Of a stretch of DNA of 64,000 nucleotides, positions 47,850-60,500 are shown in pieces. The notes below the pieces were generated by a model. It made no database searches. It was not told the DNA's origin and worked only from the letters and a program-made list of their open reading frames with translations. Source of the stretch: Theristus sp. LFF4_11 (Eukaryota; Nematoda; Chromadorea; Monhysterida; Xyalidae); contig JASANC010001709.1 in the NCBI GenBank assembly GCA_030248135.1, positions 19,131 through 83,130 on the forward strand, given 5' to 3'. The translations under genes were made by a program, and so were the position numbers. Every line of letters starts with the position of its first letter. Within the stretch, counting starts at the first letter, position 1.

Positions 47850-50800
47850 CAGCGCGCGCCGGCAATGCCGACGCATACACGGCAGCACAATTTAACCTCG
47901 AAAATAACACATTTTCATTTTGCGCTCGCCTGCAAGCTACGCACAGCAAGTGCCGATGCCACAGGTTTTCCAGCGGTGGCCGCTTGATAAATTCATCCAA
48001 TCCATATGGAAACACGAAGACGCCCAACCGGCGAACGAACAGAGTGCTGCCATGTGTGCCCGAGTGTGTGGCTGGCTGGAACGTCACATGCAAGCTGCTT
48101 TGCCCGTCTAACCAGCACCGGCGGCGGCCGCTCTGCCGCTTGAGCGTGCAGAAACGCAAAAAAAGTACAATAAATATTCAAAGTTCATATGCGGGCATAA
48201 AGTTGCGCACGATGGTGGTGGAATTATATAAATTTGTGGCCGCAGAAAAAGCAGTACAATAAAAAAACACACACACACACACACACCAGGTTCGCAGAGG
48301 GAAGCGTTTAAGCGAGAAAGCACAAGAATATGACGCGAGGCGCTCTATGGCGCCGGTGGCTGTGTCTGTGCGCCTTGCTTGCTGCTGATTGAGTTTCGCC
48401 AGGGCACGACAATTCAATAATGACAATGGGGCGGCAACCGTCGCGCAATACACAACGACGTTCACTGTCGCACATAAACAACCAGCCGGAGTACCAGAGA
48501 CCTGCAGCTTTTCGCACGCTCATTGTCATGAATGGATGACTGTTCCGACAAACTGTGTCTTGCAGTTGCACTCGAACAAGAGAATAAATACTTCATTGTT
48601 TTCAAAAAAACACTGCAAACACTTTGAAAAGACACCTTGTGTGAGCGGGTTCGAGAAAAAAATCTGGTTTCACGCGCTCTGTATCAGTTGCGACAGATCA
48701 AGCGGCAAAAGCTGCGAGGCCTGCGGAATTACAAGACTGCAACAAAATAATATGAAAAGAAACAAAAAAACGGGCGACGTGGTGGCGTGGCGAGGCATGT
48801 ATGAGATGTCAGTGTCTCTCTGGGGCGTACGCGCAACCGAACGCAACTGAACGCAACAACACCAGTGGACATGGTCGCACACGTGTGCACATGCGCGCGG
48901 TCTCTCATCGATAACAGCCGTGTGTTTGTGACTGTGACGGCCGCACAGTAAACGATGCCCATTGGTGCCGTTGCGTAAATACTTGATGCTCTCCAATACA
49001 GGGTGACACGTGATACAGAATGTTTGCGCGCACATTGTGCGCAAAACAGCAGGGCACCTTCTTTGCGGTCACACTCGCCTTTGAAACAGTGAACATAAAA
49101 TTCGTCGACAAGACGCATAGGTGATCAGATACACGCGTCCTGTTGACAAGACGGGTCGACAGAAAAGCGCCACAAAAACACGGTGGTTTCATTTGGCGTA
49201 TAAAACGGTGCCGTGTGCCGCTAATTACGCGTTTATTGTGTGCGCCACACGCCGGTGTGGCATGGCCGCACGGACGCATATGCGAACGAGGCAAGAGACG
49301 ATCGTAAAAGCACTACAGCAGCCAGCCACTATACACGGCGGCAGAGCAGAGGTAAATTAAACGTAAAAATGCTTCGGTAAAGCACTGATGAGGGCAGTTA
49401 CAGTTCAGTGCTCAGTCGAGTGTGCAACATGAGCGGGAACCAGGCCGCGCCACTAACAAGAGCGCGCGACACACTGCGCGGCCTCGGTAACCATGGAACA
49501 TTGACGGTCGTCCATCACAGTGCTGCAGCGCGCGCAGCCACGAGCGCAGTTTTTATGAGCAGCTGCGAGCGAAATATGAATCGGCCAGCCGGTGTGCTCT
49601 GTCCTTGCGCTCGCGGCACACAGTAGGGTATGTGGCTGGATTTTTTTCTAATTTTCAACCTCCAGTAGGTTCAGTTACAAAAAAACACGGGAGTGAAACA
49701 GGCATGTCAAAATGGAGTGTTCCTTATTGATACACAGAGCGAGCGATAAAGTTGACCGGTGAACGTGGAGACAGAGTGACACGCACAGAGTGCACCACCC
49801 TGTGAGCGTGCGTGCTACTGGCATGGTGTGCCTCAGAATATGCGCGCCATGCGTGGGCGTAATATTTTCATTTCCCGTCCTTCTGTGCTCACTGGTCAGC
49901 TTGCAGCGACACAACGCATCGGGCGCAGCATTGAGGCGCCGTGCGCACTGGTGCACGCTTGAACTGCTAATTGCGCCATGGCGTTGCGCTAAACATGCGC
50001 GCATTCTTTTATGTGTGTGTGTGTGTGGAGCGCGGACCGAAATTATATGGCATTTATGTGTAACATCACAGGCGATATACATGTACATTTGCATTTATAT
50101 TTTGCAATGTAAGCCGCTAACAGATGTACACACGCGGACACTGAATGATGATGGACTCATTTGCAGCTAGCTCGTAAGCTGGCCCAAGCTACAAAGGCAA
50201 TAATCAGGCAACTTTGTTTTTGCCACTAAACACTAAACGCGGCTCATTGTCATCAGCGTAAATCGACTGTGCCGTTGAAAGCTAATACTGATTGCGCGCT
50301 GCTCCATGTTCAATTCCGTTTCGAAGAGGCGGAACAAACAAACAGGCTGACTGAGCCGAGAGGAGATGGGTGGTGGTAAAAAGAACACAGAAACGAACCG
50401 CGTGTCTTCTCAGATCACTGTTAGACAAAGATGCAACATTGGTGAAAATGATACAACTAAACGCCATTCGCTCGGCATTAAACTGATGAACGAAGTGATG
50501 ATTTCATTAAAATGACACACCAACAAGCATAATGCTATTGGGAACTCAATCAAACGTGTCCGAACGAGATGACGTCACGACACACGCATTGAAAACAATT
50601 GCTTGTCGTGACGTCATTGCCTCATCTGACCTGTGGCTAGTTGCAAGACCGTACCTTGCTGCTGCTGTGTCGGCGAGACAGTGACGAATCGTGAGCCATA
50701 GCGATCGGCGATCTGATTGCCCCTCGTTAGCAAATCGTTCGCGGCAGCGTCCGAGAAGAACTCGGTGGTCTCCCCAACCGCCACGAGCAGCGTGCGCCTG

Positions 50801-53800
50801 CCAGCTGACGAGCGCCCGCGTGACGCCAACTGCAACAGTGCCTCGGCATGCGACAGACTCGCGCGCCGATGCATCGAGTACGTCTGAAAGAATGGCACGG
50901 CGGCAATGTGCAAACACGATTAAAAAAGCCATGCGATTGCACGTGGTTCCTGGCCATAGCCAGCTGAAGCGGGTGACTATGCCAAGCTATTATCTTTGTG
51001 ACTAATAATCAAGTTGGTTGCAGGTTTTCTGGCCGGACCAAAGAACGCGCGAAAGTACAGTATGATTCTCCTGAATGTTTTTTTGCGACGTATGTTCCGG
51101 TGCGGTTTTGGGGAGCGCGAGAGACGGTTGGTAGTGGAGAGCGGTTCTCTCATGACAACTAAGCCGTGTCACCAAATAATGCGCGATTTCTGCGAAACTG
51201 CCAATGGAAACCGACCAAGATCAGTCCGTCAAAGTGCGCCAATGGGCTGACGAGCGCCGTGTGATAGGCGAGCGTCGTCACGTGCACGTGTATGCGTCCG
51301 TGGTCGCCAGCGGCGAACGGCAGCGGCGAACAGCGCTCCGTCGGAGTCGGTGTCGGCGGCACAAACGTGACTGTCGTGAACGTGCACTGGGTGAAGTCGT
51401 CAGTGGCAGCGAATGGCGGTGACGACCGACCACCGCTGCCATTGGTGGCGTGTTGCTGTTGTTCGGCGGGCGTCAGCTGGCGTACCAACAATGGCGCCAG
51501 TATGTCCTTGGGCGAGTGCTCGTCGCCACACATCACCGCCAACAGAATGCGAATCTGTGCGACCGGACTGAGCGGACGATGCAGGGGCGAGCCATAGGGC
51601 GACTGCGCGTGCTGCAGCAGCGTTTGCTCGGCGACGCTGTCCAGGACGCGCGACAGCTGGTCGCGACTGAAAAGCATTGCACGTGAGATTGAGTTGTTGC
51701 AACACACACAAAGAAAACGGTGGGATAAAACTGACTGACTGACTGACACACAATACTTGTGCAAACTGAAAACCGAACATACTACACTACAGTCGAACTC
51801 GAAATTATAGGGAACCGTTCGTGATCACGTGATGCATGCTGTCTGTGCAGAAATTGCTGTGCGGGCGGAGATTGGGTTGGGTTGCACAGAAAGCATCACG
51901 TGATCACACCAACCAATCAGCTGATTCCCTATAATTTAGAGTTCGGCTGTACATTTGCAATTGTTGACAAATTACTACCGGTAAATTGATAAAAAAATAT
52001 CTAAGCCGCCCTGTTGCCTGTGATCGTGCGAGTAAAGCTCACCTGAACAAGTGCGGTCCGGCGGTGGTGGTGTGCGCGTGTTGCGCGAACCCGCCAATGG
52101 TGCCGTTGCTGGTGACCGTGCTGTGCCCATTGGAACGGCCAACAGCCACGAACGCGCACTTGATGGCCGCTGCCAATTGGGCGCCCTGCAGTGAACAACA
52201 AAACATTTTAAAAACAAACGATGCTGTTGTCATCTAGAGGCAAATCATGCAGAGCCCCTAGCACAGCTCGGTCGATTTGCAGACACAAGAAGAGCGGAAA
52301 TAAGCGCCCTGAAACACCGACGTGCTGCTGTAGCGTCGGCAGATCGTCGAGAAACGTCGGGTCGCAGGCGACCGTGACGACAATGGGCGGTGCGCGTTTG
52401 GCGGTCGCGTGCGCGGCGACGAGACAGCTGCGACAGGCGTCGTAGTTGGCGCGACTGGAGAACACGGCGACCAGGGCGTCGCAGTCCGTCAGCAGCGTGC
52501 GCGCGTGACGCATCAGCGCCGCGTCGATCGTGTGCAGCCGGAAACGCAGCTTGCATGATGGTGCCACCCGCTGGTCGTGGTTGCGCTCACCATCGTCGTC
52601 GTTGGTGTTGGTGTTGTTGGTGTGCATGTTTGCGTCGGGCGGCGCTCGCCAATGGTAAATGTTGCCCGGAAGCAACGGCTGCAGAAAATGTAGCGCGTTT
52701 GTTGGAGAGTGGAAAAAACACAGAAAAATAGTGCACAGTGCACGTGCACACATCGTTTGATCAACACGATCATCATTTGATGGCTCACGGTTTGCATGTA
52801 GTCATAACATGAACGAATGCAAACGCGCAAGAAACACACGTCACTGACATGAATACCGACATGTGAATCGAACAGCAACGAATGAAACAGGCCTGGCACG
52901 TCAAGTTTCGTTCTTTCTTCTCGTTCTTTGGGAAACTTCTCTCGCAGAATCACCCGACAAGAATGCGCGAGCATTATGACTTACATTCAGTTCTCGAATC
53001 ATTTGCTCGGCAAGCCCGTCCGTTGCGAGAATCGCCAGATTCACGAGACGCACGTGACCGGGATCGTAGCGCGCTCGGCCGCTGCTGTCCGGGCTGCACT
53101 GGGGCCTGCAACGCACAGAAATACTGCTAAGGTGTGACAGGTTCAAACAAACGCACTCTAGACACACGCACACACGGCGCAGTGTTTGCGTTCAACAATC
53201 GAACGCCAACCGGTGAATGCTGTCTGTTATGTGCGCAATCAGCCGCTCAACAAAAAAAATGCACTTTATCACCCAATTTTTCTCCAGTTAAAAACATTTT
53301 GTTTTGTGCACGATTGTACCAACTGAAACTGTCACCCGGTCTACGCTTGCAGCGTGGCCTACGCCCACCACGACAATATTCAATTATCGAGTCAAAAATG
53401 GTCAGCTCACCATATCCGGCGACGTTGATCAGCAAAATTGAAAAGTCGAAACAAGAAACAGCAAATCCACCTGAGCACATTGTTTGATGAGAGCAGTTGC
53501 TCGGTGCAAATGTCCGCACACGCCTGGCCGGCAGGACAGTGCTGCGACAGTGGATACTGCACGAACGCTGCGTACTGGCCAATCATCTCGTTGCGCAGTT
53601 CAAACAACGATGTCAACAATCGGTACCTGGAAATTTGTAGCTGCTGGAAAAAAGTTCACGACATTTTGTTCACATCAATCATCTCAGTGTACAACGTTAC
53701 GTAATATAGCCAATCAACCAGTTTCACACAGAATTAATGGAGCTTCTCAGTAAAAGAAGCAAGCAAATTCGGCAAAAACCAATGGTACGCCACTGCAAGC

Positions 53801-56800
53801 ACCGTGCACCTCGCATCCTCTTGCAACACATCCTGCAGTTCCGCCATGTCGGTGTCGGTCAACGAATTCAGTCCACCGATCGGGTTGCGCTTGTAGAAAA
53901 GTCGATTCACGAACTGGCCGACGTTCTCGAGCAGCAGCTCCACGAAGTTCATGCGTGCACGAGCGGTCAGTTCTTTCTGCAAAAAAGTGCAAAAATGTTT
54001 AGATGGAAATGAAACAGAATTTTGCGTACATTTCGCACTCACTTGGCAGCTGACATACCTGGTATTCGGCATAGACGTGCGTGATGTCGTTCGTTGACAG
54101 GCTTTCATAGAGTTCATTGCCGAGCAAGAATATGTGCACGTCGCTGATTGGTTTGCCCGGTGTCACGTGACTGCAGCCGGATAACAACTGCTCAAATTCG
54201 TGCAGGCGACTGAAAAACGAACGGAAATATTAGAAGAGAAATGCACAACGGCTTGCTGGACGAATTTTGGATGAACAGCTGCTGAAACATGCGAAACGGG
54301 CAACACTTCATTGGTTTCTGCTTTCAGTGATTTGAGATGCAACCAATTGACACACAAAGACTGAGCTTTTTCAAATTCGTTGCTTTGTGAACAGGAACAG
54401 CAAAAACGAACAAATCCTTGAAAAATGCTGTCCTTTTGTACTAGATCTGAATCAGTTTTAGACAAAAAATCAGCAAAAAACGTGCGCAAAAGCAGCGGAC
54501 GCACGCTTGTCGCTGGTGGTGTTCGTCGAGCATGATGACATGCTTGTTGAATGCAGCCACAGCAACGTTCGTCAACAGGATCTCCTCTGGGATTCGATTG
54601 TCGTCGTCGGCCACAGGCTCAGTTGAGCCGCTGGTGCCAGTTGGCACGAAATAGGCCGTGTAATGCTGCTGGCATTGCAGCCAACGGCGAACCTGCAGAC
54701 GATTGGCATGTTTACAGATTCATTTTGCTTGTACGATTGATTAGAACACTTGATAGATTCGTTCTGTAGGTGGAAGTTCGAACCCCGCTGCGGACAAGAC
54801 ACACAATGGAGAAACGAAAGTGACCAATAACAACTAATGGTCTACTCCCTCCAGAGCCGAGGGTAAATCGGGCTCGGGGCAGTGTTGCCCGTTTCCGCCG
54901 GAGTTTAGTACCTTTGGGTTTCCGGAACCGGCGCGCGAACAAATAAATGAAAAAAGTGAACCAATCGGTGGAAACGATGTGCACCAACCTCGTCCCAGCG
55001 CTTCGACGGCACCGCGTTTGCGTGCGGGAAGATTTCAGCCAGCACGTCCGGCAGCAGCTCAGCCGCACGGCGCAGGCGTTGTTGCTCCCATGCAGTTCTG
55101 AGAGGAATTTTGCAGAAAAAAAGTTAGATTGCCAAACAACAACAAACAACTCTTTTTCCACCTGAACACACCAATGTTACGTTTCAATTCACCTCAGCTG
55201 TTGCCTGTACTGAGCGAATGCCTCCATCGCAGCTCTGCCGCCGAACGTGTCACAAAACGCTCGGAAGTCCGGGTCGTGCTGGAGACGCCGTTGCACGTCC
55301 TGATAGCGGGCGGTCATTCGATGCGGGTATTCCGTGGGAGGTGCCACCTGAGAGTTCCGTTGGCAGATTTGGAACGTGAAAACAGGCGGTCGGGTCACAT
55401 TCATTTATTCAAATCACAGACTGCGAGACCAACCACCATAAAAACTGTCTAAACAGCGTGGATGTATGGGACAGTTGAACACCAATGAATGTTGAAAGTT
55501 GAAAGTTGCACCTGCTGCAGTTTGTGCCTGTAGGCTTCCGCGATCTCACGACAGCGCTCCATGCGCAGCGTGTTCGCCTCGCGGTAGGTCTGCATTTTCG
55601 GGCGTGCACGCAGCTTCTCGATCAAATGACCGATCAGTGCGAACGGCACGTCCACGTTGATCGAGTGACGTGCTGATGTTTGCACCAGTGCAAGCTGCAT
55701 AGAGTCAATGGGCAATTCGTGGACAGATGCTGTGTATAGCTGACTGACTGCTTGATGGAACGCACGCTTGTGAAGGACGCATTCATGAAGCAGTATTTAG
55801 AGTGGCGCGTAGCTAGAAAACATGTCATGCGTCACCAAATACTGTTTCGTGAAGGCCGTTCCAAAGCTTGACTACACGTTTAAACACAAAACCAAAACAA
55901 CAAGGTGCCGCTTGGAGCAAAATACCACGCCTGACAGACGTGATAGTTCCGGAGCTCCTTCTTGTTGACGAGCTCATTGACGGCCTTCACGCCGTCGTCG
56001 CAGGCGTCGTCGTGTTTCGTCGTGACGAGAACGACCGGCTTCTTCAGCGATTTACAGATGTGCACGAGCAACGGCGTCACGAACGACGACTGCACGCCGA
56101 GATTGTGCTGGTTCTGTCTGCTGACGTCGTAGACGCAAATGAAGCCGTCCACAGTCGCGCGACCGTCCGACGACAGCAGGCGCTGCTCGAGGTCGCTCTC
56201 GAAGCCGAGCTGCTGCTTGCAAAGGTACCTGACACAGCAGTTGCACTTTGTTATTCCAACTGTGAGCACTGAGACACAAATGCAGTGTTGTGTGCAGTTG
56301 AAATGTCCCGGCTCGTTGTACACAAAGACAAAACACAATAAAATTGGTTTTCAACGGCTATTGTGAAGTCCAAGGAGCAGAATATAGAGAATCGGTGGAA
56401 TGGAATGGCAGCCATGATGCACAGGCTAACCAACCAATCACTAGAAACTTAGATTCATTGTTGTACAGCCTCAACTCCATAACATATCCAACTAGCCGAT
56501 TGGTTGGTGATCGTGATGTATGCATTCTGTGCAACCTCCGCCTCTCCACAGCAATGTCTGCACAGAACGGACGCATGACGTGTTCACCAACCAATCAGCT
56601 AGTTGGAAATGTTTTATTTGGAGTTATACTGTGAATAGATGGTGAATAAACGTAGAGAGCGGTTTAGTCTGCCCAGGTGAGGACAGCAGTGGTGGTCACA
56701 CTCGCCAAGTGTGGTGACCTCACCCCAGCAGGCACTAACATGAGTTTGCCGGGCGAGTGCAACTGCGTGGCGAGAGCACGCTGCGCGTACGGCAGCTTCT

Positions 56801-57506
56801 GCGTTGCGCCACTGCCCTGTAGCGGCATGAACGACTCGTCGTCAACGAACTCGGTCTGCTCGATCACGCGGAACAGCCAGTGCTGCTGGTGCGGTTGACT
56901 CTGCGATGGCAACACTTGCACTGTGCTGTCATTTCATTGAAACTTTACTTGTTGGATTCCAACAACAGAAAGCGAATCAACTAGCCAGCATTGCTGGTTG
57001 TACCATGGGAAGCAACAGAACAGCAAAAAAAATCGTGCTCACCTGTGTGCCCGGACTGAGCATCACCGCACGATCACCCCAATAGAGCCAATGGTCATTG
57101 TTGATTACCGGTGACGTGCTGAAGTCAGCCTGCAGAAAAGTTTTCAAAGAGGTTAGCACATATCAAAAATTTTCAGTTCTTTCTCAATCAGAGAATTATT
57201 TTGGGAAGCGATTCCGGCAACCCCATCTGCAATGTTTTCTCCAAACCTCTAATAGTTGTGATTTTTGTCTCTTTCTTCATTATATCACACGCACACGACG
57301 CCGCATCTGCAACGAAAACAAACAGCTGTCACGTTTTCGATCACCTGCGACAGTGTGCTCGTGTGCTCCATGGAGAAGTCGTCCTCCAGCGGTCGCAGGA
57401 AACGATTGCAGAAGCACGACTTGCCGACGCCGAACGACCGTTTGTCGCGTTGCGTCCCGCTCAGTCCGACCACTGCGACGCAGTACGCACGTGGCGCGGC
57501 CGTCAT
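36189..57506 (-). CDS. p190RhoGAP (ARHGAP5/ARHGAP35 type)
   Basis: Twenty-six exons give one 1,889-residue frame (vertebrate p190 about 1,500). From the N-terminus: 57345-57506, 57043-57129, 56740-56900, 55940-56228 and 55512-55694 encode the GTPase domain ([10 protein letters not shown]-loop [34 protein letters not shown]). FF-domain exons run from 55193-55347 to 53471-53626. Pseudo-GTPase exons are 52985-53105, 52322-52678, 52043-52185, 51216-51666 and 50655-50883. A Ser-rich middle is encoded by 44622-44754, 44330-44466, 42858-43007, 42216-42394, 41700-41867, 41159-41318, 40362-40889 and 37858-38124. The RhoGAP domain (37107-37459, 36189-36674) has the arginine finger in EGLYRVPGN and ends [11 protein letters not shown]. 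It switches off Rho at the membrane. ATG 57506 is the first in frame. One intron is 5.9 kb. Confidence 0.96.
43195..43325 (-). repeat. Dispersed ~120-bp repeat, copy 3
   Basis: Inverted relative to 15450-15566: GGCAGCTTTTTTCAGGGTTC, GTGCGCGCGAAATTTAATTG and GTCAAATTTGACGTGTTTC. It lies in a p190RhoGAP intron. Confidence 0.7.
47811..47848. repeat. (GA)n microsatellite
   Basis: About 19 uninterrupted GA units in the 5.9-kb p190RhoGAP intron. The rest of this intron (44755-50654) holds many short CA/TG runs but no exon-like block that fits the protein, and phase is kept directly across it. Confidence 0.95.
50545..50640. mobile_element. MITE C-related short palindrome
   Basis: Starts TCAAACGTGTCCGAACGAGA and contains the mirrored pair TGACGTCACGACA/TGTCGTGACGTCA around ACGCATTGAAAACAATTGCT. 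The end sequence matches MITE C, but the body is shorter. It lies 15 bp from the p190RhoGAP donor at 50654. Confidence 0.6.
51789..51950. mobile_element. MITE B, copy 2
   Basis: Inverted ends ACAGTCGAACTCGAAATTAT and ATAATTTAGAGTTCGGCTGT, with inner GTGATCACGTGATGC/GCATCACGTGATCAC and the CCAACCAATCAGCTGATT block. It lies in a p190RhoGAP intron. Confidence 0.82.
54757..54950 (+). mobile_element. tRNA-derived SINE, family B, copy 2 (5'-truncated)
   Basis: Starts in the middle of the tRNA head (TTCTGTAGGTGGAAGTTCGA), so the A box is missing. The body CTCCAGAGCCGAGGGTAAAT and the TTTCCGGAACCGGCGCGC tail match the 32553 copy. It lies in the p190RhoGAP intron between 54692 and 54989. Confidence 0.85.
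55779..55856. mobile_element. MITE A, copy 3
   Basis: GCATTCATGAAGCAGTATTT at the left and AATACTGTTTCGTGAAGGC at the right, more diverged than the two INPP5A copies. It lies in the p190RhoGAP intron after the GTPase-domain exon ending at 55940. Confidence 0.75.
56465..56632. mobile_element. MITE B, copy 3
   Basis: Ends ACAGCCTCAACTCCATAACA and TTTGGAGTTATACTGT, with inner ACTAGCCGATTGGTTGGTGA mirrored by TTCACCAACCAATCAGCTAG. It lies in a p190RhoGAP intron in the GTPase-domain part of the gene. Confidence 0.8.
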
Positions 57507-60500
57507 CGTTCGCGACACGGTCGAATCGAGCCAAGGTTCGCCACCACTTCCGTTGAGTGCGGTACGATTTTGTTCAAACTTTCAAACTGTTTCTCAGCCG
57601 TTAGTCATTTCGCTATCTGCCGGTTGCCGTTTGTCAACTAGTCGGACAATAGAACTGTGCCGCAGCATGATTTTTCTGTCAATATGGTCATCTGAAATTG
57701 AAGATGTATGTTTTTAGTTAACCGAATAGACAAACTGAAAGGCACTTGCTGTGACTGTTCAGAAAAACAGCGCAAACACAATGAGACCATTATCAATCAA
57801 CTTTATCAACATGACGTCTGGAGCTGGAAACAGCATCAGACCGTTATCATTATCGCAATTTTGATGAACAAAAAAAAATGCAAAAAAAATGAAAAGAATT
57901 TTAAACACGACTATTTGGAACATTCTTTTTATCGGAACGTGGGCATAAACAACCCGAACACACCAATATGAAAACTGACATTGAGGGAAGATATATAGCG
58001 GTCAAATAATTGCTGATTGGCTGTCGGAATCTGAAAAACGGCTGTAGATCAATCAACAACAATGTACACATACGATGCACCCTCAATCAGAATCAGCACA
58101 CCCAAAAACTCTTCATTAGAAACGCACATTGCACTGCGCAACACGACATTTCTTGTAAAAGGAGGTGCAGTGGTGTTGCTCGACACATTGTATGACAAAA
58201 AAAACTCATGACTGAGACTGACCGATGGGCGATGACACATAAAAATCGCAGTTTAGAGAGCACTATAAACGTCAGACACAGCCGCAAATCAGAAACACAA
58301 TACGGCCATATAACAACGACCCGAACGAAGACGGCATGTTCAAAAAAACCACATTGATTGCCCACAACGTGTTTCGCACATCATGAAAATGAAAAACGTT
58401 GGGGGTCCAGTGGGGGTTACCCGATGGATATGGCCGACGGGGAAGAACAAAAAATGATGTTAGGTGTTTTACGTTCATCATTTTGGATAAGAGAATGCAA
58501 AATCAGTATTCGTGGATGGGTGGGAAACAGTTGGTGGTGTGTTTATTTTTCATTACGTTTCCATTTCTCGAGCACCTCCCGGAACCAATGTTAGTATCGT
58601 GTTTGCTACAAAAAGGCTCGATTCACAAAGATTTTGCTGTGTAGTCTGCAATGCAGTGTGAGTTTTTTTATGAATGAACAACATTATAGTGCAACCACAA
58701 ATGAATTTGCGGGTGTGTGTCAAAATTAATTAGGTTTCATAAATGCATTCATCGGAATCCGTTAACCATCGATTGACCGAAACTTTGAAAGATGAACGTT
58801 ACAACAAATCGCCTTGAAACTTGCTTGGAAACCATGTTTGTACTTCTACTTTAAAATGTTCAAAAAGAAGTATCACAGATTTTTGCCTAATTTGCATGAA
58901 ATCGACAAAAACAATTTTAATCGGATTTGCAACTTTGAACTGTGTACTAGTTGAATAAATGGTTGAATAATTTGCTTGGAATGCCGCACGAATTTTCAAC
59001 GAAAATACAGAAAAGGATTGAAAATTCCACCCGATGCACCAGTTTTCGATATGGAACAAAACTGATTAAAAAACATGCTGTTTGAGAAAAAAAATCAATA
59101 ATTTAGCTCATTTCAGCGGCGATTTTTTTACATTGATTTTGGTGAACATGTCACTAAACATGTTTTGACGGGCACACAAGCAAAAAAAACATGACATAAA
59201 AACATAGAAAAGTTACGTTCTGCCAGCGAGCAATGAGCAAAGCAACACAATTCATATGGCTGGTTGTCAACATGAATCTCTCAAAATAGCCGCAGAGCAC
59301 CGGCGTGTTCGGCAACACATACAAATGTTACAATGCCTTTTTGTGATCAGTCGCTTGCCGAAAACAAACCGTGCAGGTGTTTCCGACAGCATAAATCTAA
59401 ATGAACCACGAACATCTGTACAAGAATGGAAAAACACGCCTCTAACTTTACAGACAAGCAATGTGCTGACGACAGTGAAAAAAACACCAAGGCAATGTCA
59501 TAAATTCAAGTCCACGCAAACAACAGCATGTACGTATAATACTCACAGTTCCGTGTTCTGGATTGATAACTTTTTTGTTGCGATTTCTGCTCAAAAGTCA
59601 GCAATAATACAACACAAAACATGAGACACACGCTCATGCATACAAACAAACCAGGTGACATGGCCAACATGCAAACGAGACACGCGCGCTACTGAAAGGC
59701 TCAATTCTTTTTTCTGACTTTTCATCGGCAAAGTAAAGTGGCCGTGGTGTGCCGTATAACGCTCTGAATGCATGGCATGACATCTCAAGCTGCACGTACT
59801 AGCGTACAGTTCGGAAATTTTCAAGGAGTTTTCTTGAAAAGCAACTCTTGTGGTGGTGTCCGGGCGGGCCCACAGGGAGTATTACGCGGTTTATGGGGAT
59901 ACAAACACAAAATATAGTGGAACGCTTTGAAAGTAGCGAAAATGTTGGCAATATCGATGCCATTTGGCATGTTCTCTCGTTGGTGCCACAATGGCAAGGG
60001 GAACTTCGGCCACTAATGAGTAACTGAAAACTGCAAAAAGGCAAATGAACTTGCCTATCTGTCGCTTGCGGTTTTTGTAGCGAATGCCGATTTCAACTGT
60101 CTTATGGCTAACAATCGCAACAACGGCAACATTTTAGTTGGCAGGTTGCACTGTGATCTGCGACATGCATACAAACACGTGAAAATATAGAAGCATGGTG
60201 TACACGGGTGTGGGTTTACTTGAAAAATGGCTATAATCGCTGTTGCGACCAGCACAGAGAACAACTGAGCGAACACAGAGCGAGCGTAAAGCATCTTTGG
60301 ACAACGCGTTGTTCTTGTTGTTGTTGGTAAAACGACCGTTAAACGTACAAAACATCAAAATGAACAGTCCGTTGTGTGACTGCGCGGGCGGCGTTTGAAG
60401 CAAAACAGATAAAAAAGAATCAGTCGGACACAAACGGCGATGCTGATTTTAGCCTGCCGCGGAATGCTCCATGCAAGCAGAAGAGAGTGCATCCGGTTGC

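Noticed and set aside
44755..50654. Extra p190RhoGAP exons in the 5.9-kb intron
   Set aside because: Phase (one base, then two) and the family match [22 protein letters not shown] join directly across it, so none is needed.
57507..57518. Upstream start of p190RhoGAP at 57518
   Set aside because: The codon there is GTG on the minus strand; the first ATG in frame is at 57506.
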